Below, in pieces: positions 21,169 to 32,562 of a DNA stretch of 64,000 nt. The DNA is taken from the NCBI GenBank assembly GCA_963169105.1, contig OY720632.1, positions 1,426,001-1,490,000 of the forward strand. The letters run 5' to 3'. A model generated the notes under the pieces. That model was not told the DNA's origin, ran no database searches, and saw only the letters and a program-made list of their open reading frames with translations. Numbering within the stretch: position 1 is the first letter of the stretch; each line of letters starts with the position of its first letter. The position numbers and the translations under genes are program-made. This DNA is from Ceriagrion tenellum. Taxonomy: Eukaryota > Arthropoda > Insecta > Odonata > Coenagrionidae.

Positions 21169-22475
21169 TTAAAAGAATGATGTCTCATGAAAGTAATGAA
21201 ATTCCAATCTGGGAGACAGTGGAATTTCTTTTCTACCCAAGAGAAAGACGTGAAGATTTTGGCGAGTTGTGTGGGTGGAGGTGAACTTTTTCCACCAGAA
21301 GTTATTCACGGCATCCATTCCTGGAGCCGAGAAATTCCTCTTGCCAGAGAAGGCCTTCTTCACGTCATACTCTGTGACTGAAAGATGTCCATCCACTTCA
21401 TGTAGGTGGCAGTCGCAAAACTTTTTAAATAGTCTATGGCCGGAGTATCTCCGTTAAATGGCTTTGACGTTTCATAGATATCCTTCCAGAAACGTTCCAC
21501 TTCTTGGACGGGTGGCCTAGTTTCAACGACAGACTGAGGTGATCTAAAGAGACGGGATGGGTGAAGGAGGAAGGTTGAGTTCTCCCTCACGGCCTTACTC
21601 CTCTTGAGGAGCTTTTTCGGGGCCGTGGTGAGTCCCCGAACTCTATCAACTGGGTGCGGCTTTATGGTAAGCAGCATGTTCTTGTTCAGTGTGTGATGGC
21701 AAAATCTGAGGCTGCGTGCTATGCACCGGACTTAGGGTCCCGCCCACCCAGATGTGATGTATTCCCTTCACACACTGAATCCTCGAAGCCTGCTGTCTCG
21801 CCAGCATGATCTTGGCCTTTAACTGTTCCAACCATTTTGCCGCTTTGTCCTCCCAAGAGGTGGGCTTTTGGGAGTTGGCCATTATTTTGGCAGCAGCGTA
21901 GACCACGCAGTTGACCATCCATAGCTCCGACATCTCCATAAGGATTTCGTTGATAAAACCATTCAACCTGGTCAGGACATGAGTCCTGACATCTTCTGAT
22001 CAATATCTCTCTGCCTGGCTTGTCCTACATCATTGGTGATTTCATTTTACAACCACGTTTGGAGTTCAGAGTCAGCCTGATCTACTTCCTCCCTACTTGT
22101 TGGTGGTACCAACGGTGCAGTGGCTGTCAAAACAGCCGGTAGAGAGACTGCTTGTGTCGGGGAGTGTGTTCTGGCCGGTGGTGTGAGAACATGCAGTTGT
22201 TGGGGAGTTTCCTTTTTATGCTGGTGGTAAACATAGTCGCGCAGATTCCGCTGCGACAGGTGGTTATGTTCAGAATGCATCTCACACCACAAAGAGTGCA
22301 TCTTTGCCATGTACCCCCTACGATTGGACTCGCTGGCAGCATAGCATGTGAGGAGGTCGCCCCTTAGGGTTTCCGTCCACTCCATACGAGCTCCCTTCTT
22401 GTTGGCGTTATTATTGTTGCCAAACCCAACTCCACTAGGGCCCCCCGTCCGAGAGGGGCCGGTTGTATGTGGCAC
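21169..22475 (-). pseudogene. R2/NeSL-like non-LTR element, 5' part (N-terminal region up to RT entry)
   Basis: Minus-strand frames give MEWTETLRGDLLTCYAASE and RRGYMAKMHSLW (about 22270-22390), a spacer with KAAKWLEQLKAKI (about 21820), RPPVQEVERFWKDIYE (about 21490), and SVTEYDVKKAF and SAPGMDAVNNFWWKKF (21290-21380), the usual lead-in to RT in this family. Reading frame changes near 22050, 21720 and 21400. Homology ends at about 21169, just where the RT palm should begin; the element resumes at 19075 with the RT already past its active site. Confidence 0.75.
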
Positions 22476-22505
22476 TTCTGGTTGTCATTCTCGGAACCAG
22501 GTTAA

Positions 22506-22545
22506 TCTGCATGTGGGGTGGTTAGCTAACCACCCCACATGCAGA
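22506..22545. repeat. 40-bp perfect palindrome
   Basis: The half-site TCTGCATGTGGGGTGGTTAG is followed immediately by its exact reverse complement, with no spacer. It lies about 30 bases upstream (minus sense) of the R2/NeSL-like N-terminal frame and 94 bases left of the pogo element. Confidence 0.95.
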
Positions 22546-23292
22546 CGTCCACCATTGGCCGGCAGAGCCGTTACCAGGTACGCCACGAGGAGGCTTGTGG
22601 TCTGCTTTCATACCCTGGTCTGCTTCGTACCGTAAATACCGTATTTACTCGTGTAAGCTGCGCCCTCCTGTATTCCGTGCACCCCCATTTTTGGGCAGGC
22701 GCGTGAGGAAAAAAATTACTTTTATTAAAAAATCAATTTTTTACCCTTGAGCCTGCATCATTTTGTCATAACATGATTGCTCATTCTTTAATAGAAATTC
22801 TGTGCCTAAGTTAAGGGTTGATGTACATCTTACTCATGAATTTATTGCGTTACGTTTGAATTTCGTCATGATACACAGCCCGTTTTATTGTGCATCTTTT
22901 TCTAATAACATCACGCAGTAATCACAGTGGTATACAATCACATCATCCAGCTATCAAAATGGCTTCTGTTCGAAATGAAATATCTGACTAAAATAATTGC
23001 AGAACTATGTACAATTTCAACCCGTGATCATTCGATTACGGAAATCCGTTGGCGAATCAAAAAATAAAAGCAGAATGCCGTCCGTACCTTATAGATGCCT
23101 GATAGAGGTGGTCTCGTCTGCTTTCTGCGCAGTAGCTGTGGGCTGGGACGATTTAGAATACCGAAACATCTTGGGAACGATGGAAAAACTAAACTCAATG
23201 TAATAGTAGTTATTATTTTTATAAACCTGAAGAAAAACACATTCGCGGAAATAAAATTGTGAATCGTATTTATATCATTATAGTTCTCATTT

Positions 23293-24519
23293 TTAGTTTT
23301 CGTCACTGCTACTAAGATCTGAGAAAATCACGTCCTCACTTTCACTGTCCCACACCTCACTGTCTTCGTTGCCATCCATGTTATTTGAAATACAACATTT
23401 CTTAAAGCTTTTTACGACTAAATCCTCTGGAATCATCTTCCATGATGCCAAAATCCATTGCAATAATCCTGCGTCAACTCTGGTTTTTTTTATTTTTCCC
23501 GCAGGAGTTTCTTCATGTGTAGTGCTTGCCATCCACTCTGTATACAGGCTCTTGGTGTTCGCTTTGAATGGTCTATTTATACAAACGTCTAATGGCTGCA
23601 ACATAGACGTCATGCAATTTGGAATTGTCACCCTGTCAGTCTTTTCCTCTTGCAGCCTTTGTTTTACAGGTTCTTTAAGATGCCCACGAAAACTGTCGAG
23701 TACTAACATGCTCCGTAGCCGTAGTAAGGCACCAGGACGGGATTCTCACACACATTTAATCAAATCTAGGACCATGTTACTGTCCACCCAACCATTTTCT
23801 TGCTCCCTTACTATTACACCGGCTGGAAATATGACTTTCTTGGGTAGAGTTTTTCATTTAAAAATTACAAAAGGTTTTTCCCCATCTGCCATCACTGTAC
23901 AACGCCGTTTTTCATAACCACAGCTTCGTACTTGTACAGACTTCTGGCCAATTTCATTCACAGTTGTTTCTGACGGCATCTCGAAGTACACTGGTGTTTG
24001 GTCTGCATTTCCAATTTGTCCCAATAAGTAGCAATGTTTTTTCCTCAGTTGGATTGCATACCTCCGAAAGCTCTCCAGCTTATCTTCTGATGCATCACGT
24101 AAGCGCTGGGAAATCGTCGTCCTTCTCCTAATTTATAGTCCGTTTCTGATAAAAAATCGTAGTATCCATCCTCTGCTAGCCTTAAAGTCTGCTGGAGCAA
24201 CACCTAATTCTCTCGCTATTTGTCTTACTTTCACCTGGCACATTTCTGTTGACACTGCATATGCATACTGTCGTCGATCAAAGATGTATGAAGCCAGTCG
24301 CTTTTCTAGGACAGGGTATTTTTTACTTTTACCCCTAAAAGCACTCATACTTTTTTATGCAGATTGCCATTTTTCCTTCATCTTCCTTCAGTCTCTGATG
24401 CACGATTCTGATACACCATATTTCCTTCCTGCAGCTCGATTTCCTATTTTTTCGGCATCGCTTATAATATGTAGTTTTGTACTCAGAGGATATGATCGCA
24501 ATTTCTCTGCAGAGTTCAT
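23293..24519 (-). pseudogene. Pogo transposase (psq HTH, CENP-B HTH, DDE), decayed
   Basis: From an ATG at 24519 the minus strand encodes a psq-type helix-turn-helix (KLHIISDAEKIGNRAAGRKYG), a TGA where the family usually has Trp after CIRD, then a CENP-B-type domain with VRQIARELGVAPADFKASRGW, IGNADQTPVYFEMPS (first Asp), VIFPAGVIVREQENGW, MLVLDSFRGH (second Asp), MTSMLQPLDVCINRPFK (third Asp) and an acidic tail ending DLSSSDEN. Breaks occur near 24350, 24130 and 23710. All three catalytic aspartates survive in pieces, so decay is moderate. Confidence 0.87.
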
Positions 24520-25074
24520 TTCTAGGGTGGTAGCTGCAAATTATTTTAAAATAACAAACGACTCGAACTCCTTTACTCCTCTCATGCATGGAGCGGATAG
24601 TATGGACAGAAAAGCATGTATAGAAAGAAGGTACAATCTCTGAGCATACGAGTCTTGCCACTATGTAACAAATACTTTGTCGTGTTTTAACAACGTAGCT
24701 TTAATGTGTATGCAAAAGTGGCTATCTATTACGTGAGAAATGTTGCTACAGATATGTGATATCGAAACAAACTCCGATTACGATTTTGAAAGGACTTAGA
24801 GACGCCACATCCCCTTGCGGCAGCTTACAGGATACAATGTAGATACAGATTTGAGTACATATCAGCCCTAAAATATGTTATCTTACGTACGATCTATACA
24901 CGGTTAGTGCTTTGTCACGTGGTGTTTCTGATATAGACTTTCCTTAAGTATTGTACGCTCTGTAGACACGATGTATTGTACAACAGGTGCGTACGGCAAT
25001 ACGTATGCTTAGTATGCTCAGACTTTGATAAATGATGATTTTTATTTCTAATTACTTTTAAGTACTTTTCGGGT

Positions 25075-25290
25075 TTAGATTGTTTGTTGGGGGAGCCTTT
25101 GTCAGGAGCTCGGGCACCTAGACCTTTAGTGGTCCATTGCGCCAACCCCATTTTAACCTGCCTGCCACATGCAGACAGGGGACAAGAGCGCCACGGTGAA
25201 GGTATGAATGGTCACCCATCCAACCCTCGTCCGGGCCCAACATTGCTTAACTTCAGTGATCTTACGGGAACTGGTGTTTCAATGAGGCTA
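25075..25290 (-). mobile_element. 5S rRNA-derived SINE
   Basis: Minus-strand reading gives CACCAGTTCCCGTAAGATCA, then CTGAAGTTAAGCAATGTTGG and GGATGGGTGACC, the box A and box C promoter segments of 5S rRNA in order and close to native spacing. The rest diverges, and a unique tail with TGCATGTGGCAGGCAG follows. It sits inside the pogo element between the transposase and its right end. Because only an internal part of 5S is preserved and a foreign tail is attached, it is a SINE or processed pseudogene and not a 5S gene. Confidence 0.78.
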
Positions 25291-25505
25291 GGCCCTTGCC
25301 CACTTTTCGGGTTTACTACCACACCATACTTACCAATTTGAAACGTCGATATATTCACTTTGGAGAAACTAACGACAGGAATCTGAGGTAAAATGGTGCA
25401 TGGCTTATATGAAAATCTGGATGATTCGTGTAATCCGTGCACCCCCATTTTTTTCACCGGCATTTCCGGAAAAAAGGTGCGTGGCTTGCACGAGTAAATA
25501 CAGTA

Positions 25506-25999
25506 ATGTTATTTAAGATATGGGTTCGGTTGAGAGCTGCAAGGGAAAAGCCCAGAATCTTGGTTTAACTCGTTTAATCTTCCAAAACAACATGTTACAA
25601 CACAGACCAACCTCGCACATCACGGCTCAAGCAAGACTCCTCTAGGCATCCTTCCGCGCGTGCGCTCGCTCTCCCCAACGCGTCTCTTATCTTGGAACGT
25701 GCTGATCTTCGCGGAAAGGATGGGCGCTCTTGAGCGACCGTTGAGAGACGAGCGCGGCACAGAAGTATCCATAATATGGACATGGAGGTTTCCGCCAAAG
25801 AATACTGTATAAGGACATGACAGTGTCCATACTTACAGTAATAATTATTACTATTATTATCTGGAATGACGCCAGATAATACATTCGTGAATGTTGTCCG
25901 TATGTTTTGATGCAAAAGTACGCAGTGTTTTTGAATGGTTTACTACTTATTATGTGCTTATACTTGGTATTTAAAAATGAGGACACTCATAGAAAGAAA
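25506..25999. other. No gene seen; locally G+C-rich patch
   Basis: 25610-25760 is more G+C-rich than its surroundings, with several CGCG words, but no coding or RNA motif is recognised. Confidence 0.35.
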
Positions 26000-27050
26000 C
26001 ATGGAAGTATAATGACGTTTTTATTGATATTGAAAAAGCTTTTGACAGGGTGAATTGGAAATCAAAATATTTTGATTTCCAATATGGAGAGGTTCCACAA
26101 AGCCCAGCCTGATTTTATTAGGGTGAATAGGAATAAACTTACGAACAAACTGGGGAAAATGGGAATAGATTGACAAGACTGGAGACTAATCCAAAACTTA
26201 TATATGACACTAAGGGCACAGGTGTGGGTGGCTGATGGTGAATCAGGGTGGGCAACTCTAGGTTGAGGGGTAATTCAAGGGTGCCTGCTATTGCCACTGC
26301 TTTTCAACATTTATGCTGAGGAAATGGTAAGACAAGCATGGGAAGATCTTGATGAATCAAAGGAGGAGGGCATCTGATAAAGTCAGTTAGATTCGTGGAC
26401 AATCAGGCATTGGTTAGTGAATCTTAGAAGGGACTGCAAGCTTTGGTAGATGAAGAAATTCAGTGCGGGATATTCGGAATGAAGATAAATCATAAAAAAA
26501 GTAATGAGATTCTCTAGGACAAAGAAAGCGATTAAAGGTGATTAAAGTTGGAGGATACAAACTCTAGCAAGTAGAGCAGTTTAATTACTTGGGTAGTACG
26601 CTAGAGAAAAATTGATATAGTAGCGTGGACATACGGAAGAGAATAGTGCCAGCCAAGGAGGCATTAAGTAATAGAAGGGAGCTGATGACAGGGACATTGG
26701 GTGAGGATGTGAAGAAGAGGCTGGTGAAGAGCTTGATATGCTGCGTAGCGTTGTATGGGGCAGATACGTGGACCCTCAAAAAGGAGGATGAGAATAGGCT
26801 ACAGGCATTTGAGATGTGAGTGTGGAGAAGGTTAGGTGGACAGAAAGGAAGACTAACGAGGAAGTGCTTAAGGTGGTGGGTGTGGAAGGGAAACTTCTGA
26901 ATGAAATCCGGGATAGTCAGCATAGATGGCTGAAGGATGTAATGAAGGGCGATGGGCTGATGAAGAGTGTGACAGAGGGAAGGATGTTGGGCAATCAGGG
27001 ACGGGGGAAAAAGAGAATATGCTTTTGGAAGCGCTCTCTTCCATAAGCTG
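26000..27050 (+). pseudogene. Non-LTR reverse transcriptase, decayed
   Basis: The plus strand reads DVFIDIEKAFDRVNW (RT palm), SVRFVDNQALVSES (degenerate active site, VDN for ADD), YLGST, then from 26625 a thumb-like region with RKRIVPAKEALSNRR, LYGADTWTLKKEDENRLQAFEM, WTERKTNEEVLKVVGVEG and a Gly/Arg-rich end. Many stops and shifts are present. The family is widespread in arthropods; I do not assign a clade. A 30-base perfect palindrome interrupts the palm at 26054-26083. Confidence 0.75.
26054..26083. repeat. 30-bp perfect palindrome inside RT relic
   Basis: ATTGGAAATCAAAAT is followed directly by its reverse complement. It starts at the VNW codons of the RT palm and replaces the sequence expected there. 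Confidence 0.9.
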
Positions 27051-27325
27051 TGCTTACACGACATATGCCTTCGATCGAATCCTATGTTCTGGGCATACAC
27101 TGGCACAAACATTCATTTTTATTTCATTTTTATCGCGCTTGACTATCATGATACTGATAGTGTCATTGCCGTATTCTTCTCGTCGAACCCTAATGCGAAA
27201 TGAAGTAATAAATGATAACGTTGTAAAATTCAACAGATTGATGATAAAAAAGAACAATATTGCAATTACTACCATATTCTTACCTAGCCATCTTCAATCC
27301 CCGAGTTTCAGCTTGTATGTAGCTC

Positions 27326-27509
27326 AAAAAAATAATAAAACCTTGTCTTTATTGAGCAAATTTTGGACTGTACAGTCCTCTCTTGCAATTAACTCATTTG
27401 ACGAACACGAACATCCATTTCCTGGGCAGTTGATAATCTACCCAGGATTCGAACCTGCGACCCTCGGGTTAGTGGGCGCAAGGACTTCACATCGTCGCCA
27501 CCGGGGCCA
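27326..27509 (-). mobile_element. tRNA-derived SINE, copy 2
   Basis: The minus strand starts TTGGCCCCGGTGGCGACG and has a B box GGTTCGAATCC at 27445-27455, then CTGCCCAGGAAATGGATG, GACTGTACAGTCC and an A/T tail with TTTATTATTTTTTT. It matches copy 1 (17264-17445) along its length with point differences, in opposite orientation. Confidence 0.88.
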
Positions 27510-28008
27510 ATAGTGTTGTCATTGTTGTTGCTAATGTAAGTAAACATGGAAGCATTAGATATTTTTGGCAAGTTTCTTGCGTCTGCCTTATCGAACCCGG
27601 GCTCCATGATGTTCACAGAAATGAGGAAAATGTCACTGGAAAGGCTTTAAAGATTTGACGAAATATTTGCTTTGATGCTGTAGAAACTCTTTTTTAATTA
27701 CAATGTGCTGTGACTCACTAAATCGCCCGCATGAATGTATGAACTGACATCATATTTCCATCAGCCAATGGTAATACATTTTGAAGTGTCTGCTGAGCAG
27801 CAAAGCTCTCTTCTTTTTGTATTAAAAAAAACCAAAATGCTAAATAATTACATTTTTTATGTAATGTGTTATATTACGGCATATGTGTTAAATAACCCTT
27901 TTAGATATTTTAGTTTAAGTTTTAAGGCTAATTAAAAATGTGTCCAGAGACCTATTGTCATGTAATGATTAGCCTTCAAGTAGTAAATATAATGTAATTT
28001 ATTTTTAC
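27510..28008. other. No gene seen
   Basis: A+T-rich. A short segment near 27935-27965 (GTGTCCAGAGACCTATTGTC) resembles, inverted, 17040-17060 (AATAGGTCTCCGGACAC), suggesting two relics of one uncharacterised repeat. Confidence 0.4.
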
Positions 28009-28448
28009 TAAGGATGAGTCGAATCCAAATGTAGATTCTCGATTCCACCGATTCTCAGGATTAGAAACGGTATTGAGAATCGATCGCCTAAAGTCGATTC
28101 CGATTCCATTGATTCCAGATTCATAAATATTCAAATCAAATTTCATTTATCACATCATATTTGTCTCAGTAATTTTGGGTGTAGGCTATCGATTTGTACT
28201 TTTTATCTACTACCTCAATAATACCTATACTGAGGGTGAGGATATATTTGCTATTTGTTAATAAATATACTTTTCGAGAGACTTAGTTGTCTTTGTTATT
28301 TTATTTCAGCCAATACTTGAATTTAACTAATAGTGTACACTACTGGTATATCAATATCCCACCGTCTGTTATTAGGAATAAGAATCGATGGAATCGGGAA
28401 TCTATGTGAAAGAATTAAAATGTGAATCGTGGGATCGGCTCATCCCTA
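28009..28448. mobile_element. 440-bp MITE with GGATGAG termini (hAT-like guess)
   Basis: The left end TAAGGATGAGTCGAATCC and the right end, inverse of TAGGGATGAGCCGATCCC, are imperfect inverted repeats; the flanks near both ends are rich in GATTC/GAATC. No ORF is present. A convincing target-site duplication was not found, so the superfamily is only a guess. Confidence 0.65.
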
Positions 28449-30539
28449 ATTTACATAATACTGATTGATCCAAGGGAAAGTTTTTCTTTGCTGCTGTCTA
28501 ATCCATGTAATATTCTGTCCACTTCAGCAGTCTTAGATTGATGCAGTGTTTTCCTATCAGCCATTAAGCTAGGAACGTCACTCTCCACCAAAGTCTCAAA
28601 CGATGACTCATTTGGTTACTTAATGTCATAAACGGTCAAAATTCCCTCACCAGACCTCTGCTGTCATACCCCTACCCAACTAGCTCATTGAATGCACTAT
28701 GTTTAGTACTCGTGCTTAAGTCTCTTTATTGTTGGAAATACCACCTAAAGAATTGATTGCTGATTTTATAGATAGTGTAGAAAAAACTCAGCACAGTTGT
28801 CTCAACACAAGTTATCATAAATTGCCAAAAATACTGATGCATGCTCTAAGGTGGGCTCGCATAGTGACATGCGAGGCATTTCAAATGCTGCCAATCAGGT
28901 TCTCTGTTCCGTTTGCCTGGCTACCCTCAAGCAAAGTTGAGTTTTGCTCGCTTAGCCAGCACATCAGCCCACCATTCATTTCATGCATCTGGTGTATGCT
29001 ATGCTACAATGCATGGAAAGCATGGTGTTCACGTGAAGTCGTTTCTTATTTTAATTTAAGATTCACTGGATAATATTTGCACTCACTCATTAAATTTCCA
29101 TATCTGCAAATCATTAAGTTAACGTGAGCATTGTAAATGTTTAGCTTCATCATTTGCATATTATCATTATAAAGGACAGACGTGTCCATGAAAAAGCTTG
29201 AGTACAAAAGTAAAACTGGGTGGTTTGGTGGCTCTTGGTCATGGCTAATGCTGGTCGTAGGTAATTCATGAATGAAACCAAAGCTATAGTCTTTGTATTC
29301 ATTGTGCATATTTATTATTAAAATGCCATATTGAAAGGATGAGATTAATATCGTATGGAAAATTTTGAAAACAGTACAGAAAATCAAACTATAGGAAGGT
29401 ACAGTAGACCATCACTTTACAATAACAATCCATTCCAGAGGACCGATCGTAAAACAAATTCCATCATATGTTGATTCAGGATTATTTCCGGATGAGGAAT
29501 CAGGTTAAAGAGCATCAGCGCCAATCCATTCAGTGTACGCAACAGAGCCAATGCGTACAAAATATCCTGGATTAAAATTAATTAAAATATGTATTATTAA
29601 ACCAATATTTAAAATTAACATTAAATACGCAATAGTTATGCAGTAAGTTGTCTCATTGAATTTCCCTCTATGAACACTATTGCAAGACATGCATCCTCAC
29701 CCGCGACATCACCGCGGTGATGACAGGGCCACCCACCTAAGAGTCAGTTTCAGCGACTTCATATTTATTGCATTTAGAAGCAATGGGAAGATAACGTGGA
29801 TTAGAAAGTACCTTACTTTGGCGTTGAGGCAACTTCCTTTTGATTCCACGCAAGCATCCGTGTATCGCAATTACTTGAGCAGAAACCTTTCCATAAATAT
29901 TTTACGTGCGCATTGCTTTCGTCAATCAAAAATTTCGTTCAAAAATTCAGTATATCTGAGGTGTCCCGACTGGCATGACCGTTTGAGTGTATGTCAGGCA
30001 TCTTCAATGAAAACAAACAATGTAATGCCCGCCGCTTCCGCCTTCCTAAGGCAAGTGCGACGTCCCTGGCCAGCACCGAGCGTCCTTTAAGGGTCTGTTG
30101 TCAACATAATCGAGGCACAGGGGACCATGGGTGTCTGGTGAGGGTTGACCGTATTTTGCGGCCGCTTGCAGGCCTCTTCAGTTGACTTGGCTCTTCGGGG
30201 TTGGGAGACTCAGGCATCCATGCAGCGAGAAACATGAAACACATAAGAAGGGGTCATAGCTGCTTTAATGGAGGATTACTTAAAAACAAATGAACTTAAA
30301 ATGCAAAACAATGGTAACTTCTCTTGCAATGTTTATGTAAGCACATTGATGGATAAAAAGTTATTTATGTGCTGGCTCAATCTAAGGGAAAATTATAGAT
30401 TTAACTGGAAAAATTGATGTTAGGTGGTTTGTTTTACTCTATCCAGATGAAGTCTTTTGAAGTGCCCAATAATTGCCCATTGATTTACCCGTTGAATGCC
30501 CGTTACTAAGTCGGTAGCTAATTCTGTAATTAAAAGCAA
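28449..30539. other. No gene seen; holds one Tigger-like terminus at 29402
   Basis: At 29400 a TA is followed by CAGTAGACCATCACTTTACA, a Tigger-type terminus. Open frames at 28729-29073 and 29680-30090 lack recognisable motifs. The segment before 30540 may hold the 5' region of the non-LTR element that follows. Confidence 0.4.
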
Positions 30540-31463
30540 AAATTTACACTATCAGTGCAAAAATTGCTCGTCTCAACCGTTTTTGCCATGTGACTCACTG
30601 GACAGGATTCAAACAAACAAGCAAGATTCAAGCAAGGAGATATGTTCAAGATAATTTTAGACCTACAGTCCAAAATTACCAGTTGCCTGGAGATGATCGA
30701 ATCTCAGAAAGCTGGAATCTTTACATTGAAGAGTGAATTAAGTGTCAGCAAATCTGCCGATTCGTCTTACGCAAACAAGTTGGCGAATTCTAAATCAAGA
30801 CAGGGTCAAATCCGAGTAAATAAATCAATAAATAAAATAGTAAATAAAACAAGGTCAAATCCGAGTGAATCCTGAATCTGCTGTCGTCTCGTTCGTCATG
30901 CCAGAATCCAGAAATTCACCTATGAATTGAGTGGATTATGATTTACCGCAACAGCAAACAAGTGTTTCAAAGTCCTATAATGTGGCAAAACGTGTCTTTC
31001 ACTAAGCCTCCCGTCACTGAATCGAGGGGAGAGGAAACCAGTGGAAAATCGGGAAAATGTTCAGGTGATGAATGAAACGTCTTCTTCCACTGATTGTGAT
31101 AACTTCATCGAGATGAAGTCAAGACGTTGGAGAAGAGCCCTACTGGCCATCGGTACGCAGTCTGCTAAAGACAGAGCCTTAGCCGGAGTTCCCCGTAGGA
31201 CGCATTTGCATGTGTGGAGGTTTCTTCCTGAGACGACTGTTGATGCCCTGTCAAAATTTATCGTGGGCAAAATTCCTAAGGTAACATGTAATGACGTGGA
31301 AGTAGAGAAACTTAAAGTAAGGGATGATAAATATGCCTCCTTCCAGGTTTCTGTGAATGCCGAAAATGGTGACCTTCTCACTAACCCTGACGTATGGCCT
31401 GAAAATGCGTTGGTAGACAGGTATTTTTTTCGGAAGGCAATCCAGAAGTCCCCATCGGGTTAG
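30540..31463 (+). pseudogene. Non-LTR ORF1 protein, frame-broken
   Basis: An N-terminal piece contains YQCKNCSSQPFLPCD, possibly the end of a zinc-finger/PHD module, followed in a shifted frame by a coiled-coil-like segment (30642-30875, ending in Ser/Asn-rich residues) and then a 140-codon frame (31041-31463) with RTHLHVWRFLPETTVDAL, VEKLKVRDDKYASFQVSV and NPDVWPENALVDRYFFR. That last block is typical of the C-terminal RNA-binding part of ORF1 in this group. It ends SPSG-stop at 31463, and the endonuclease frame begins directly after. Confidence 0.68.
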
Positions 31464-32267
31464 TTGCCGCAAAGTTGCAAGTGTTACACCTTAACGTGCA
31501 ATGCTTGCGAAACAAACTGTTGGAACTGGAAGTGCTCGTATGTGAACATAAACCTGACGTTGTTTGTTTAAACGAACATTGGTTAAAAAGTGCGGAAATG
31601 TATTCTATAAATCTTCCAGGATACCGCATCATCGATGTTTTTTGCCGTACAACTTGTAAAAATGGAGGAGTTTTGATATTTATTCATGAATCTCTTAATT
31701 ATATCCCCCTTAAGTGTTCGCGTTTGCTGAGAGCTGAAGACAGGCTTTTCGAACATTGTGTCACGGAAATAATTAAAGATGAGACATGTCATTGTTCTGT
31801 CAGTATATCGATTGCTTCAGATTGATTTCCGTGTGTGTTTGGATAAATTCTACCTTTTGATTGAGGAGATACACAATTTGAAGAGGTTTTCCAAAATAAT
31901 TATTACAGGTGATTTCAACTGTAACGTACTTGAAGAGACAAATGACAAAATTGACTTCCTCAATTGCAGCTTTGCAGCTTTTAATATCAAAGTAACTAAT
32001 TTTATGCCAACCAGAGTAACTCATTCCACTCAAACTTTAATTGATAATATTCTTACCAATGTTGACCTCAAGGATGTTAGCACTAGGGTTATTGATGAGC
32101 AAATCCCTGATTACTTGCCTATCATTTCTACATTTAGCTTTTTTGTAACACCTAAACTTAAAACATATTCAACTAGAAATTTCTCTGATCTAAATATGTC
32201 ATACTTTCGAACAACTCTTGGCGGAATGAGCATTACAAGCATATGAAAAATCAGTACAGGTTACTTC
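31464..32267 (+). pseudogene. Non-LTR AP endonuclease, frame-broken
   Basis: The frame opens KLQVLHLNVQCLRNKLLELE and CLNEHWL (catalytic Asn and Glu regions), continues NGGVLIFIHESLNY, shifts near 31790-31820, then gives IIITGDFNCNV and TLIDNILTN. The final motif, SDHLPI in the family, is PDYLPI here, so the catalytic His is lost. Coding is cut by the Copia insertion at 32267. Confidence 0.82.
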
Positions 32268-32510
32268 TTGTGGGATTTCAGCCTTAAATAATTCACTCTG
32301 CTTTCAATGTACATAAGGCTCTTTTATTGCCTCGTAAAAGAAGATTGGGAATACAGCACGAGAACAAGTGCTACATCTGCTACATAGCACGCCGGGTTAC
32401 AGACTGACTGGCCACACGAGAACATATGTGATCAGAAAATCAAAAACAGTGCTGCCAACCCTTAGAAGTGTGTCCTTGGTTACGACATCTTACAGATTTA
32501 CAACACAACA
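32268..32510 (-). repeat. Copia 3' LTR
   Basis: 243 bp. In element sense it begins TGTTGTGTTGTAAATCTG. The far end reads ...CCCACAA where the other LTR has ...CCCAACA, two of about four differences between the LTRs. The other two are A/G changes near 32375-32390. Confidence 0.95.
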
Positions 32511-32519
32511 TCACCCCCT
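32511..32519 (-). promoter_or_regulatory. Copia polypurine tract
   Basis: In element sense, TAGGGGGTGA immediately precedes the 3' LTR, the expected plus-strand priming site. Confidence 0.75.
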
Positions 32520-32562
32520 AACCAAAACACACTTCTCAGCCAAAAGAAAAAAAAAACAATAT

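Larger units (their letters stand above)
22639..25503 (-). mobile_element. Pogo-type DNA transposon with TA target sites
   Basis: The left end CCGTATTTACTCGTGTAAGC and the right end, inverse of CTGTATTTACTCGTGCAAGC, are terminal inverted repeats; each is flanked by TA (22637-22638 and 25504-25505). A subterminal CCGTGCACCCCCATTTTT occurs near both ends. Inside are a decayed pogo transposase (23293-24519, minus) and a 5S-derived SINE (about 25075-25290). Total length is 2865 bases. Confidence 0.9.

Noticed and set aside
25195..25290. Possible 5S rRNA gene
   Set aside because: Only the internal part matches; the 5' and 3' ends of 5S are missing and a foreign tail is attached.
26585..27112. 175-codon minus-strand frame
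   Set aside because: Antisense to the RT thumb region on the plus strand; composition is biased and there is no family signature.
28729..29073. 114-codon plus-strand frame
   Set aside because: No motif, no splice support, and no similarity to other elements in the window.
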